From the NCBI GenBank assembly GCA_020744425.1, contig JAGMUV010000001.1, positions 4,898,001-4,962,000 on the forward strand: a stretch of DNA of 64,000 bases, in the 5' to 3' direction. This document shows positions 11,787 through 21,410 of this stretch, piece by piece. The position numbers were made by a program, and so were the translations under genes. Position 1 is the stretch's first letter. Each line of letters opens with the position of its first letter. This DNA is from Dactylonectria macrodidyma (lineage: Eukaryota > Ascomycota > Sordariomycetes > Hypocreales > Nectriaceae). The notes under the pieces are model-generated. The model made no database searches. It saw only the letters and a list, made by a program, of their open reading frames with translations, and was not told the DNA's origin.

Positions 11787-12125
11787 TCAAGTGTCTGCGA
11801 TCGAAGACCACGTCAAATAGGCAGTCATGATGGTCAACGCGACGTCTAGCACCAAAGACTTGCCCTCTTTGATACGTTTCCCAACTCCAATACACCGAAA
11901 GAAGGTGCAAAATCCAGCCGCGACAGCCCTACTCCTCGGAAAAACAAGCAAGGTGGCCAGAGTGACGTCTATGAATGGAATGATGCGAGTGGACTCGTTG
12001 TCTGGAGCTCGGTCGGTCTGGTACTTGTAGAACCCCGGGGTGAAGCGTCCATGGGTAAATCGGCTGAAGCCGCCTAAATAAGTAGTGCCAATCAAGGCAA
12101 GAAGCGCTGCTTGACTCAACGACAT
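11787..12125 (-). CDS. Small DoxX-like integral membrane protein
   Basis: Single exon, 112 aa. Hydrophobic segments at the N-terminus (AALLALIGTTYLGGF), in the middle (IPFIDVTLATLLVF and AVAAGFCTFF) and at the C-terminus (VLDVALTIMTAYLTW) give about four helices, as in DoxX-like fungal proteins. The connecting HGRFTPGFYKYQTD resembles members of that group. The function is unknown. Starts at an ATG with no in-frame ATG upstream nearby. Confidence 0.6.
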   Translation of the reverse strand: MSLSQAALLALIGTTYLGGFSRFTHGRFTPGFYKYQTDRAPDNESTRIIPFIDVTLATLLVFPRSRAVAAGFCTFFRCIGVGKRIKEGKSLVLDVALTIMTAYLTWSSIADT

Positions 12126-13077
12126 GACAGGCTATTGTCTTTGGCGCAGGTTGCATGCGATGTATCCTTCACGATTGGTACATTAGCCTCCGAGCAGCCG
12201 CCACGACTTTGTTAGATTGTGGTATCTCAACGGTTCAAAACTTACTTGGTTGGTCAGGGAATAAATGGGCAGCTACTCCTCACAAGGTTTTCTTGGATAT
12301 TGGTGAAGGAGAAGACGGTTGTCAGGTTGTGATGCCAGGTTCTTCTGTGTCAGCTTTGTGAATCGTCAGCATGTCAGCAGCCAACATATCCGCATGAAGA
12401 GTAGCGTCCGATGACGTGAGCGCACTAATTAACCGCCATAACCGGAGCGGCTGAGCTATCTGAGTGGAAATGCTGATGGCTGTTGAAAATGAACTATTGA
12501 CGATGTACAGCCGTAAGATGGGCAAAAGCATCGCTATCTGGGAACTAACATAACTCAAGAGATGGAACATCGAGTGCATAGCGATAATCAGTCCGTCGGG
12601 TTTAGAGAATCGAACGCTTTGTACCAGCGTAGCCATTGAGATGCCCAAAGTCCAAGCTGGGAGCGTAAACTAGGCGAAAAGGCATTGGGACTAGATGTAT
12701 CGCCCAGATGGGTTTCATTTGAATCTTCAACTCTTTTGGGGCAAAATGCTAAAGGCGATCTACCTACGGTCCAATTTCCGCATCTAAATAATCCACATGA
12801 ACCCTGATCCTTCGTCCAAGTTTTGTTCTCTGCCCAGTTACCTTACCGCGCGCCAAGCGGCATCAGATGGGCCTTCCAAGATCATCAAATCTTACCAGCC
12901 GAATGAACTTACTCTCATCCAAGATAGCTACCTATGTTTTGCGAAAATAGTCATCACTGACTAACATTGCACATCTCATTGCTTCTTTCAGCGTATACCG
13001 AAATAGCGATCTAAGATCGATACCCCCAGCCTGATGCCCGATCACACATACCAGGCAACACATGGCGCAAACTTCTT
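12126..13077. other. Intergenic, no firm gene
   Basis: Almost 1 kb. A minus-strand frame at 12322-12648 is hydrophobic but starts at TTG and matches nothing recognised. Confidence 0.45.
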
Positions 13078-14365
13078 TCAAACTGGACAAATAATGTTTA
13101 GAACACAGTTCCAATATTCTTTTCTGATCCACATGCGCAGAAGTTGCAGGGTGTGGATGATTTGGTACACCCCTTTGGTACTGGATGTGCTCCCAAACAG
13201 CACCTTTTGCCAAAAAACGGTCTACTCTACCTCCAGGGTGGTGAAATTGAGATACCAGTCATGGCTTTGAATTATGATGCCGAGAAGAAAGGGAGGCAAG
13301 GCGATAGTTTCGGCACCCGGACTTCCCTGCCTCGACTCAGCCGGGACTTTGTGTGGCTGAGCCTCAACCATGTATCGCAAGGAATTCCAGTGTGCGATGT
13401 GCCATTGACCAAGTTGCAACTTAGCGCTATCGAAACTCTCGCTTGGGCTTTGGGCCTCAATGCATATGACGATGGATCGCCGGTTAAGAGGTGCAAAGTC
13501 CGTGAAATTTGGTATTCTGTCAAGTACAGTGTCGCGAATGGAGGCGTCGGTTCGTTGTATCGGGTATTTAGATGCTACTTCAAGTTCTAGTAATTCTTCG
13601 TGAATTGGGTCGATAAAGATACAAAAGTCGACCTTGTTTGAAATAGATGATTCGCCGTACATGGGTGTGATAGAGGCTTTAGAACTGTGCACAGTGTAAG
13701 CTGAAGCCTGAGTAACTCGTTTCAATGGAAGCAACGCGCAAGTTCATTGAGGGATCAATCTAGTACAAAGGTCAAAGATGATGACCTACCTGCTAACAAA
13801 GTCGACGAGATGCTTGGTTTTTTCGTTGTCTGGGGGTCGAAACGCCAGACTCAAAACCCGTCGATGAACCTTGAGATTCCAATCATCTTTTGGTTTTCCA
13901 TTGGTACTGCACTCAGCGGCCGCGTCCACGACATCAATAACAGCCTCCGGCGATGGTGTATGGCCAACTACATCGCGCAACTCGCAAAAGTATTCATCGC
14001 CTCTCAACACCCAATTGAAATCCTTGTACGTCACTGCTGCAAGTTCGAGCTCTTCGCGGGCCGACGCTCCAACATATGCTTCTTCCTTCCATAATTATAT
14101 CGACTGCTTCAATAATCTCTTCCATTCTGTTTGGTTTCTTGTCGGGAAGGGCGAGGTCTCGAAAGCTGATACTTTGCGGGCTGAGTCTGACTTGTGATTG
14201 TTTCTGCGGCGAAAGCGATCCATGTGATGACCCATCAGGCCGTTCCGATATCGAAGAGGGGCAGGGCTCCGATTTGGGCTCTTCTACGCGCTTGTGGGCT
14301 CGGAAAGGTTCATCATCCTCTGGCGCATTGCGCTTGCCTGGAGTTTTGCCACTCCGAAGATGCAT
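13078..14365 (-). pseudogene. PD-(D/E)XK nuclease-like fungal protein, broken
   Basis: Pieces of one protein can be followed from MHLRSGKTPGKRNAPEDD at 14365 to the stop at 13078. Family marks: WNLKVHRRVLSLAF, KVDFCIFIDP, VICIEAQSPS (the E-x-K-like core reads EAQ), KLQLGQWHIAHW, LPPFLLGIIIQSHDWYL, then VFWQKVLFGST and KGVYQIIHTLQLL. Breaks: the frame changes near 14070-14085, between MEEIIEAVDIIM and AYVGASAREELE; a TGA lies about 13745-13750, before TCALLPLKRV; and an in-frame TAG at 13222-13224 sits between DWYLNF...EVE and TVFWQK. The only GT-AG intron near 13790 would be 30 bp, too short. Relatives are thought to be nuclease-like genes of unknown role that vary between strains. Degradation is the simplest reading; sequence error could explain one break but hardly three. 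Confidence 0.65.
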
Positions 14366-14699
14366 GTTGAAAAATCTACGGCGTGCGAGGCTGAGGCAAC
14401 GTCGGTTGTGCGAAGGTCCTTTTATTTAGAGTCACCTATACCTATAGGCAAGATGAATTTGGGTTTTTTCCAACTAGGTGAATGCATCCGGTGACGTTTT
14501 GGGCCGCTGGGAAGGCGTATTTGCGGAGGTTGATAATGATGTTTGGAGGCACTGAAACCAGGGAATCACATGACGCACTGGTCCGTGTTAGAGGTGAGCA
14601 GAAGCTGACTAAACAGGCACCCCGCACCCATCCCCAGCCCGCCTAGGCAACCTAAAGCGATGGCAGAAGAGCACCACCACACATCATTGAGCATCATAA

Positions 14700-14830
14700 T
14701 ACCCGAAACCTTTAACACCAATCTAATAAATCTAAGACAGAATAATATTTTATAACTATACTTAGTTTACTTTATGGCATCTCTTATGTATTTTTTATAT
14801 TTTAATTTAGTACTAATTTAGGTATTCACC
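14700..14830. other. AT-rich block, possible RIP-mutated relic
   Basis: Runs of TA, TTTA and TAAT dominate for about 130 bp while the flanks are mixed. In ascomycetes such islands are often repeats mutated by repeat-induced point mutation (C-to-T). No element can be recognised here. Confidence 0.4.
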
Positions 14831-15347
14831 ATCTGCGTGGTGTTTGTTCCCTGGAGGCCAGGTAGGTAGGTACTCTTCATTCCAGTGACAGTTGATTTTT
14901 TGATGGGGCCAGATGGTTTCCATCCGAACCCCAAATATGTGTGTTGATTATCGAGTCGTGGTTCGGATGATGGGAGATGAGTTTCCCATAACTACTATAC
15001 TTTCTGGGCCACATGAACGACCAACACTCATGGTTCTGAACTTGGCGAGTTAGAAATTCATGCATGTATGATTGGTGCGCCTAGAGACTGGGACAGAGTC
15101 AAGCTGGCTGCGAGGAGGCAGGATTGTCAGAATAAGTACGGGCCTTATACCTGCCAAGCCCGCCTCAACACAGAACTGGACTCGGCCAGTGTCATCTTCC
15201 TTCGAAGTACGTGTTCAGGTTGCCGATCCAATTGAACTGCATCACTGATCAGCATGCAGTTGACGGGATCCCCTGAAAATAGGGCTAAACATATTCCCAC
15301 AAGTCCCAAAAGGCGTCCATGCTCGTCGACGGCACAGGTGTTTCAAG

Positions 15348-15440
15348 ATGGTCGCCGATGTCAAGATTAGGTGCCCGGGCCCAGGGTTGATGAGGTGGGC
15401 CCTTTCAATATGGTCGGCGATCATAAAATTAGATGCCCGA
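15348..15440. repeat. Imperfect direct repeat, about 30 bp, period 62
   Basis: The segment starting ATGGTCGCCGATG at 15348 recurs as ATGGTCGGCGATC at 15410, both followed by an A-rich stretch ending in (A/G)GTGCCCG or AGATGCCCG. The period is not a multiple of three. It lies inside the ankyrin-like relic and may be an old local duplication. Confidence 0.5.
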
Positions 15441-15899
15441 CGTGGATCCTTGTCTTTGGCGCAGACATTGGCTCCAGGTTTCTTCAAGAATAAAAACGCC
15501 ATGTCAATTCCATCATAACCCCTGTCTGTCACCCTCATCAGTGCCTGAACATGGAAGCTAGACGATCTGAAGTTCCAAGTACACGGCTTCAGACCGCTTA
15601 GTGGTGGGATCTCACATACCAAGTGGCTATTTCCGCATCACGACGCGGAGTTTCATCCAATTCGGGACTTTTATCTCCATGTTTTGGTCTGATTCTAGTA
15701 TTTCTGACAGACAACTACATCTGTACAATCATATTTCCTCACTCCTAATTTCGATTTAGCTAAGCTTCTTGTAATACGTTAAGGCTCGTTGGATCTTCTC
15801 CCTCTGAGCCCGACAAGAACTCAATCCCAAAACTTCAGATAGTCCAATAATAAAATGGCTAGGCTCAACCCTCTCTCTATCGTAGTTCATGTCCCTCCT

Positions 15900-16680
15900 T
15901 CACAGCGCCCTCTCGTGTCTCGTCGGTTCTAAGCCTGTAGGGGCCGTCATTCTTGACAACTCACGCTCTTCGTCCCCCACACGTCTATAGCTAGTTCCCA
16001 TGGCGCCAGTGGCCAAAAGTCGTTCGTGATCTGCCACAGTAGTCCTTCCTTGTTTCAATCTTCGGGCTGCCATGATGTCCAGAACAGCCATGGCAGTGGA
16101 GCTCACTCTGTAAATCACATATTAGAGGATATATCAACTGCCGTCGCGGAAGCAAGTAGTGAGATGTAGATGAGGTGTTTCACTGTCCAGTAAACTTACA
16201 AACCAGTTGCTCCAAAAGCCCACAGAACCTTGTAGAATCGACAAGAACTGATTCCACGATAGGTGTCGAAATACTCGGCGGTGCATGGTAAGGTTATGAC
16301 GGACGCCGTAGAGGATATGAGGAACGCGTAGCCTGCCGCCCATAGAATCGCCATAACCGTATTCACAACGGCGAAAACTTTAGGTACTGGCCCTCGACGA
16401 TTGATCCAGAGTCCCATGAAGAGATTCACAAGGATAGTGAGCAATGCTGCACCTTGCAGCTGTCAAGTTCCCAATATTAGCATCTCTGCGTTTAGGTAGG
16501 CTGGTGAGGAAAGCATACAAAGTATAGCGTAGTTGGCGTTGTACGACGGACTGCACTGCTACCAGACATGACTTCGAACATGATAGCGGCGACAATGCCT
16601 GCTGAGATGGTCTGGCTGAGTTTTGCCATGTACCACGGGAGGATGGGGTACACGGCAATTGTTAGGCGCTGCTTGGCCAT
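15900..16680 (-). CDS. Four-helix membrane protein, MARVEL-like
   Basis: Exons 16680-16519, 16459-16200 and 16107-15900 with clean GT-AG introns of 59 and 92 bp; 209 aa. Predicted helices: TISAGIVAAIMFEV, GAALLTILVNLFMGL, VFAVVNTVMAILWAAGYAF, and VLWAFGATGLVSSTAMAVL after an extracellular Cys-containing loop (LPCTAEYFDTYRGISSC). The hydrophilic cytosolic tail is rich in Arg and Glu. This is the shape of fungal MARVEL-domain proteins that sit in plasma or vesicle membranes. The family assignment rests on topology only; the role is unknown. Confidence 0.75.
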
Positions 16681-17957
16681 TTTGAGAATGAATTTGGAAC
16701 AACAGGCTCTTTGGAGTGTATTTCCTTGAGTTGTCGTTTGAAGTGTGAAATGAGGTGACAAGATGGGATTGTAGAGACAATGGCGAGACTTCAGATGTAT
16801 TTAAGTGCCGAGCCCACGTCCCACTTGCAGACATCGAGACCCGGGCAGGCCTCCAGGGTCGGCATCCATACGTATGTAGGTTTCAAGGGTGTTGAGGAGA
16901 TACGCTTAGCATAGAGACGTGCTCATTGCCCAGGAGTTCGCCCCTGGACCCTGTTGGAACTCATGTCTCCACTCAACAGCGGGAAACCCACCGTCCGGCG
17001 GGCTGCGCGCGCACCAAGAGAGGTTGCGACATGGCAGATTGTCCAATGCTGTTGTTTTGATGAGGCGGTGTCTCCATTACCGACCATGCCAGCCCATCAC
17101 ACGTTGATGCATACGCCAGGAACAACGGCTTATTCCGTGGATTCTTGGCTGCTTGGCCTTGCTGGGCTGACTAGCGCGTACTTCCCGGTGACTAGCGCAT
17201 ACAAGGAAATCGACGCGTTGTTGAACAAGGCCCTGAAAGACCCCAACTTCCTGGCCCCCAGTCTTTCAGGCTGTCGCTTGTCGGCTGTCGCTTGTCAGGC
17301 CTTCGCTAATGAGATGTCGATATTTGCCCTATTATACAGTTCAGAGGGCAAGGAGAGTCAATGGTCTAGGGTTGCTATTAGCTCATTCTCTAATGCTCAA
17401 CCGCCACGAACAGAGTCATTCTAGCAACCCCTAATGAGTGCGTATGTCTGTTAGACGCACTGTATGGACCCCTCATCAATCTGCAAATATTCTTCGAAGC
17501 TTCCATCGCCACTTGTCGGCCCTGAGCCAGATGAACGGCAAATATAGGCATACGATAAGCTGAATCTATAGAACACCTCGATGGACCACTTCTCTTGGGA
17601 GCGTTTGAAAATGATTGACCTCCTCTTGGACTGTGACTGTTTAGTTTGCATGCATCTAGGAGAGTTAGACGCACTAGCTCACTACTAACAATCGTGCCGG
17701 TTAGCCGATCTTCACGTAGCCTACCTATCCAACGGCGATTTCGGTGCCGACCAAAGCATCTTGAGAATCCATGTAAGCATGTGGCTTAACCCGACGGTTA
17801 AGCCACACACTTGTATGCAGTTGGTTATCGAGGTTTGTGCGAACCGACACTCGTGTATGCTGCGGTGAGTCAATCTCGTTCATCCAACTTCCAACTCGCC
17901 CGACATTTTAGTCACACAGATCGACAGCCAGCTACGATCGTCGCGAAACGTGCCACA
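16681..17957. other. Divergent intergenic region
   Basis: 1.3 kb between the MARVEL-like gene and the F-box gene. Frames here lack ATG starts or domains. It holds a perfect 12-bp-arm hairpin at 17780-17807, listed separately, and a 10-bp palindrome CATACGTATG near 16867. Confidence 0.55.
17780..17807. promoter_or_regulatory. Perfect inverted repeat, 12-bp arms, 4-nt loop
   Basis: TGTGGCTTAACC, loop CGAC, then GGTTAAGCCACA: every arm base pairs. It sits about 150 bp before the F-box start codon. It could be a binding site for a dimeric regulator, a hairpin in a 5' leader, or a relic of an element end. No T-run follows, so a terminator-like role is not suggested. Confidence 0.6.
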
Positions 17958-19876
17958 ATGTTGGACAAAATACCCGTAGAGCTTCTTCGGGGCATTCTAG
18001 AACAGGTATCAGAGCTCTGATGCTGCTGAGGCGCCTGCACAAACTGACATTGTCCTTAGGTTCGCAATACCGACGACCTGGCAAGCCTCTGTCGAACGTC
18101 CAAGATCCTGCACAAAGAGACAGCGCCCATCTTGCTGGAGTATCGGCCACTCCAAATCTTCTTTCCGGACGAGTTTGAACTGAACAGAATTTCACCTGAG
18201 ATTCTGGCAGAGCTTCAAGGCCCGCTGCTCCGCCAGCTCCGCACTACCCGGTTTCTTCGAGTAACCGCGCCAGGCTTCGAGAACGAGAATACGCAACGTT
18301 GTTATCACTATTCTCCCGAAAACTCCGACGTTGTTCGGTGGGAAGTGCAGGGCCTGGAGCCGAACGAAAAGCGTGACTGGCCGTCTCGACAACTTGCCAA
18401 CGATTTGCTACCAACTCTCCAATTAATCCAGGATAATAAATTGGAGCATTTCAGGTATTCAAATCGGTTGGGTTTTTGCCGCTGCATAGCTAACGGATAC
18501 AGTTGGGAATTGGGCTGCTGTATTCCGCGCGAATTTCTGGGAAAGGAGGGCTGGCTCGGACGCTCTCAGTCTTGGATCAAGAGTCTCGCAGTGAGTGCTT
18601 CCAGTGCCTGCGACTTCAGTCTCTCGAACCCTGGAGATGGCTTCATCGTCAGCCTTGCCCCTTTTCGAAATCTCACGTCTTTATCGTGGATCGGACTTGT
18701 GGAACGCGCTGTCGCTGACCAAGTGGAAATCGCGCTCGAACAAAACGCCCCGCATCTCGAGTGCCTCGAATTGGACTTTTTGCGCCTCAACCCTCAATAT
18801 TTTGACAGTCGAGCCACACGCTTCACCGCCTCCAGTTTCCTGACGACCTCCCCTACCGTGTACTGGGGAGCTAGATTCCCCAGGCTACGGAAACTGTCGC
18901 TCTCAAACGTCGAATTGGGAGAACCAAAGGATCTCATTCAGCTTTTTAACTGGAACATCCTTACCCATCTCTGCTTGCGGCGATGTTCAGGTGCTAGAGA
19001 ATTTTTGTGGGAATTAACTGATTCATATTTCACTCTCCGTCTCAAAACATTTGAAATAGTCGTTGACCCTAGAGAAGCTAATAGCCAAGAATTAGACACG
19101 ATAAATTTCTTTCTCGGATCATTCAGCGGTCTCAAGAACCTGTACATGCACGTCGAGGCCCAGATGATGGCTCGTGGGGATTCAATTTGGAAGGTCGCTG
19201 CTGATGCGCATCGTTCTACTCTCCGTCGCTTTACCTACCAGGCAGTGTGCTGGGAAGACCGAGTCATATATGAGCACGCTTCGTCCGTTTTTGACATGGG
19301 AATTGGCGATACGGAGACACTCGAGAGCCTCGCGCGTCACAATCCGTTGAGTCTTTTAGATCTTGAGTGCATAGGCCTCGCTGCCCGCCCTGCGACCCTG
19401 GTTAGAGCTTCTACACCATTCATGAATGATGGCTAATCACTTAAAAGCGCCGAGTTCTCACAGCGTTCCACGGAAAGAACTTGAAAGTTCTACATGTCAG
19501 ATATCCAGGCCACGGAAGCGAAGCATTTCACGCTGTCGAGGAGGTGAAAGAGATGATGCAGCAAGCCACCAACCTTGCAAACAAAGCCCCAGTGGACGAA
19601 GATGCCAAAAGCGAGGTGTGGAAGCTGGTTGACTGGCTCTTTAGCGGAGAAGGCATCGCGTCGCTGGACGCAGTCATCTTTGGTAGCTTTCTCTTGCGCG
19701 GTCAGCACCTGGAGCCGGCACTCATCGCTAAGAGATGCCCGGGTCCCTGGGGCTGGGAGCTGAAGCAGGCGTATTTTGACGGTGGCCTAAGAGGAGCGAC
19801 CATGGACAGGCTGGTTGAGAAGCATTTCGAGTTTCTTGAGTCTGCACCGATCCAATTAGTCACATGGATAACATGA
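17958..19876 (+). CDS. F-box protein
   Basis: Exons 17958-18005, 18060-18454, 18503-19400 and 19478-19876; roughly 580 aa. The N-terminal LDKIPVELLRGILEQV...DLASLCRTSK is a degenerate F-box, which normally binds Skp1 and brings substrates to an SCF ubiquitin ligase. The rest is Leu-rich without regular repeats (NLTSLSWIGL, LRKLSLSNVELGE, LTHLCLRRCSGA), as in many fungal F-box proteins. The second intron is 48 bp and in frame; I accept it because it has a GCTAAC branch site and CAG end. The last intron is less certain: the AAAG acceptor keeps NLKVLHVRYPGH in frame, while the better CACAG does not. The substrate is unknown. Confidence 0.75.
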
Positions 19877-20289
19877 GTGGATGGCACATGCATTGGGCGG
19901 TATTGACTTCGTTGACCCCATCACAAATTCCCAAATCAATAAATTCCGCAATGACCGAAAGCACTGTTTATTTTTATTTTTTTCCCCAACAATGCAGATG
20001 AGAGAACTGGGAAGATGGACGCAGGAATTATCAGCGAGTCACCAAGCCTGGTGGCCTTCCAGCATGCAGCCACGCCGCCAATGTCAAGGCTAATGAAGAT
20101 CTGCTGTATTCTTCTAGCCGCCGATATATCCGACTACGTTTGATTGACTTCTCAAGAGTGGTTTAGAAACTTTGGTCGCGTGTTGGTCTTGGTAATCCTA
20201 GCTTCCATGTTTTGATATCGAGACGCTGCGTGAGACACGACCACAAAGTGACGATGGATAGACGAAGCCATACCAGCGACTCAAATTCG
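19877..20289. other. Convergent intergenic spacer
   Basis: About 410 bp between the 3' ends of the F-box and acetyltransferase genes; nothing recognised. Confidence 0.5.
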
Positions 20290-20868
20290 TTACTTCAAGC
20301 CTTGACCACCAAGTTTTTTCGACATGTAAACCACACCATCCAGAGGATTGAGGTAGTATGGCTCAGTCTCGATAAATCCTTCCGACTCGTATAATGCGAT
20401 GGCCGGTTTCATTGTTGCGAGCGTGTCCAATAGAGCCTCCCCGTATCCCTCTGCTTCAGCAACCTTGAGGGCCTCTCCTACCAAAGCTCTCGCAACTCGT
20501 CGACCTCGAGCTGCTGGGTAGACGAAAAGCCGCTTCACCTCGCAGTATCTCACACCTCCTGGATTCCGTGCTTTGTACTCCTGCTGGAGCTGCAGTGGCC
20601 GCAAGCCGATGCATCCCAGGACCTCTCCCGTTCCAGAGTCGCGCGCAAGCAGCAAAGCGCCACTCGGAGGTGTATATGCCCCTGGCAAGTTCTCCAGTTC
20701 TTTGGCAAAGTTTTGGAACGTCAGGTCCAGGCCGAGCCACTCAGTGTAAGCGCGAAAGCACTCGGCAATTGAAGCTACATCAGCCGAGGTGGTGGCTTGG
20801 GTGATGGAAATCGAGGCCATGAGTGCGATAGAATATCGTCCCTGCTGTGAATCGAAGAACTCGGCCAT
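20290..20868 (-). CDS. GNAT-family N-acetyltransferase
   Basis: Single exon, 192 aa from the ATG at 20868; an internal ATG at 20820 (MASISITQA) gives a tighter domain and could be the true start. Motifs: VLGCIGLRPL (beta-4), VKRLFVYPAARGRRVARALV (acetyl-CoA pyrophosphate loop, R-G-R-R-V-A), then ALYESEGFIETEPYY (motif B with Tyr near the thiol). It resembles bacterial-type small GNATs of the PhnO/RimI-like class that acetylate small amines or peptides. The intronless structure and bacterial-like pattern would fit an old transfer, but this is not tested. It is unrelated in sequence to the GNAT at 3617. Confidence 0.85.
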   Translation of the reverse strand: MAEFFDSQQGRYSIALMASISITQATTSADVASIAECFRAYTEWLGLDLTFQNFAKELENLPGAYTPPSGALLLARDSGTGEVLGCIGLRPLQLQQEYKARNPGGVRYCEVKRLFVYPAARGRRVARALVGEALKVAEAEGYGEALLDTLATMKPAIALYESEGFIETEPYYLNPLDGVVYMSKKLGGQGLK

Positions 20869-21410
20869 ATGTTGGTGACACTTTCGATGCGAGCGTCACC
20901 GCTGCGAAAAGTATGAAGGTGAGTGTTATTGAAAAACTGCTTACGGGCGAGGTCTCCCGATAAAGCCCCGATAACGGCCTGCTCATGACTCCTTAGACTC
21001 TGCCGTGGGGCTTCAGAGCGATTGTCCGGCAAGAGCCAGACCTTGCGACTCACCCCTGGATGTATCGCATTGAACGAGGCAGGAGGATTGATGTGACAGC
21101 AATTGTGTGATTTATTTTCAACACCGCTGTCTGAGAAACGGTCCGTAATTGCATCGCCGAGAACGGAGACAGCCCATTTCCATGCCAGTGGATTGGCGTT
21201 TTGCCCAAGTCGAGTCCCCCAAAAAGGAAGACGTCACCATGCAGAAGGGTTTGAAGTGTAATATTCAGTTACTACAAGCCAAGAAGTAAATGTGCTCAAA
21301 TGTGTTGCATCAAATCTAGCTCTAATGTATTAGTCTTTTAGTTCTATCACCAGCTCGGCTGTTGCTGACTGCGGCCGCTCAAAGTGTAGGGCAGCGACAT
21401 AGAGAAGCCA
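20869..21410. other. Intergenic spacer
   Basis: 540 bp between tandem minus-strand genes; presumed promoter of the acetyltransferase and 3' region of the oxidoreductase. No gene recognised. Confidence 0.5.

Larger units (their letters stand above)
14366..15899. other. Gene-poor spacer with AT-rich block and relic coding
   Basis: About 1.5 kb. Positions about 14700-14830 are strongly AT-rich. A minus-strand frame at 15242-15622 includes an ankyrin-like stretch (KKPGANVCAKDKDPRR), probably a relic. No intact gene was seen. Confidence 0.5.

Noticed and set aside
12322..12648. Hydrophobic minus-strand frame
   Set aside because: It starts at TTG and matches no family I know. The hydrophobic content is compatible with chance.
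16954..17424. Plus-strand frame of 156 codons
   Set aside because: It starts at TTG, includes a local repeat of the CTGTCGCTTGTC type, and shows no domain.
18455..18502. Reading straight through the in-frame second intron of the F-box gene
   Set aside because: The stretch has a GT start, a GCTAAC branch site and a CAG end, so removal is more likely than translation of the extra 16 residues.
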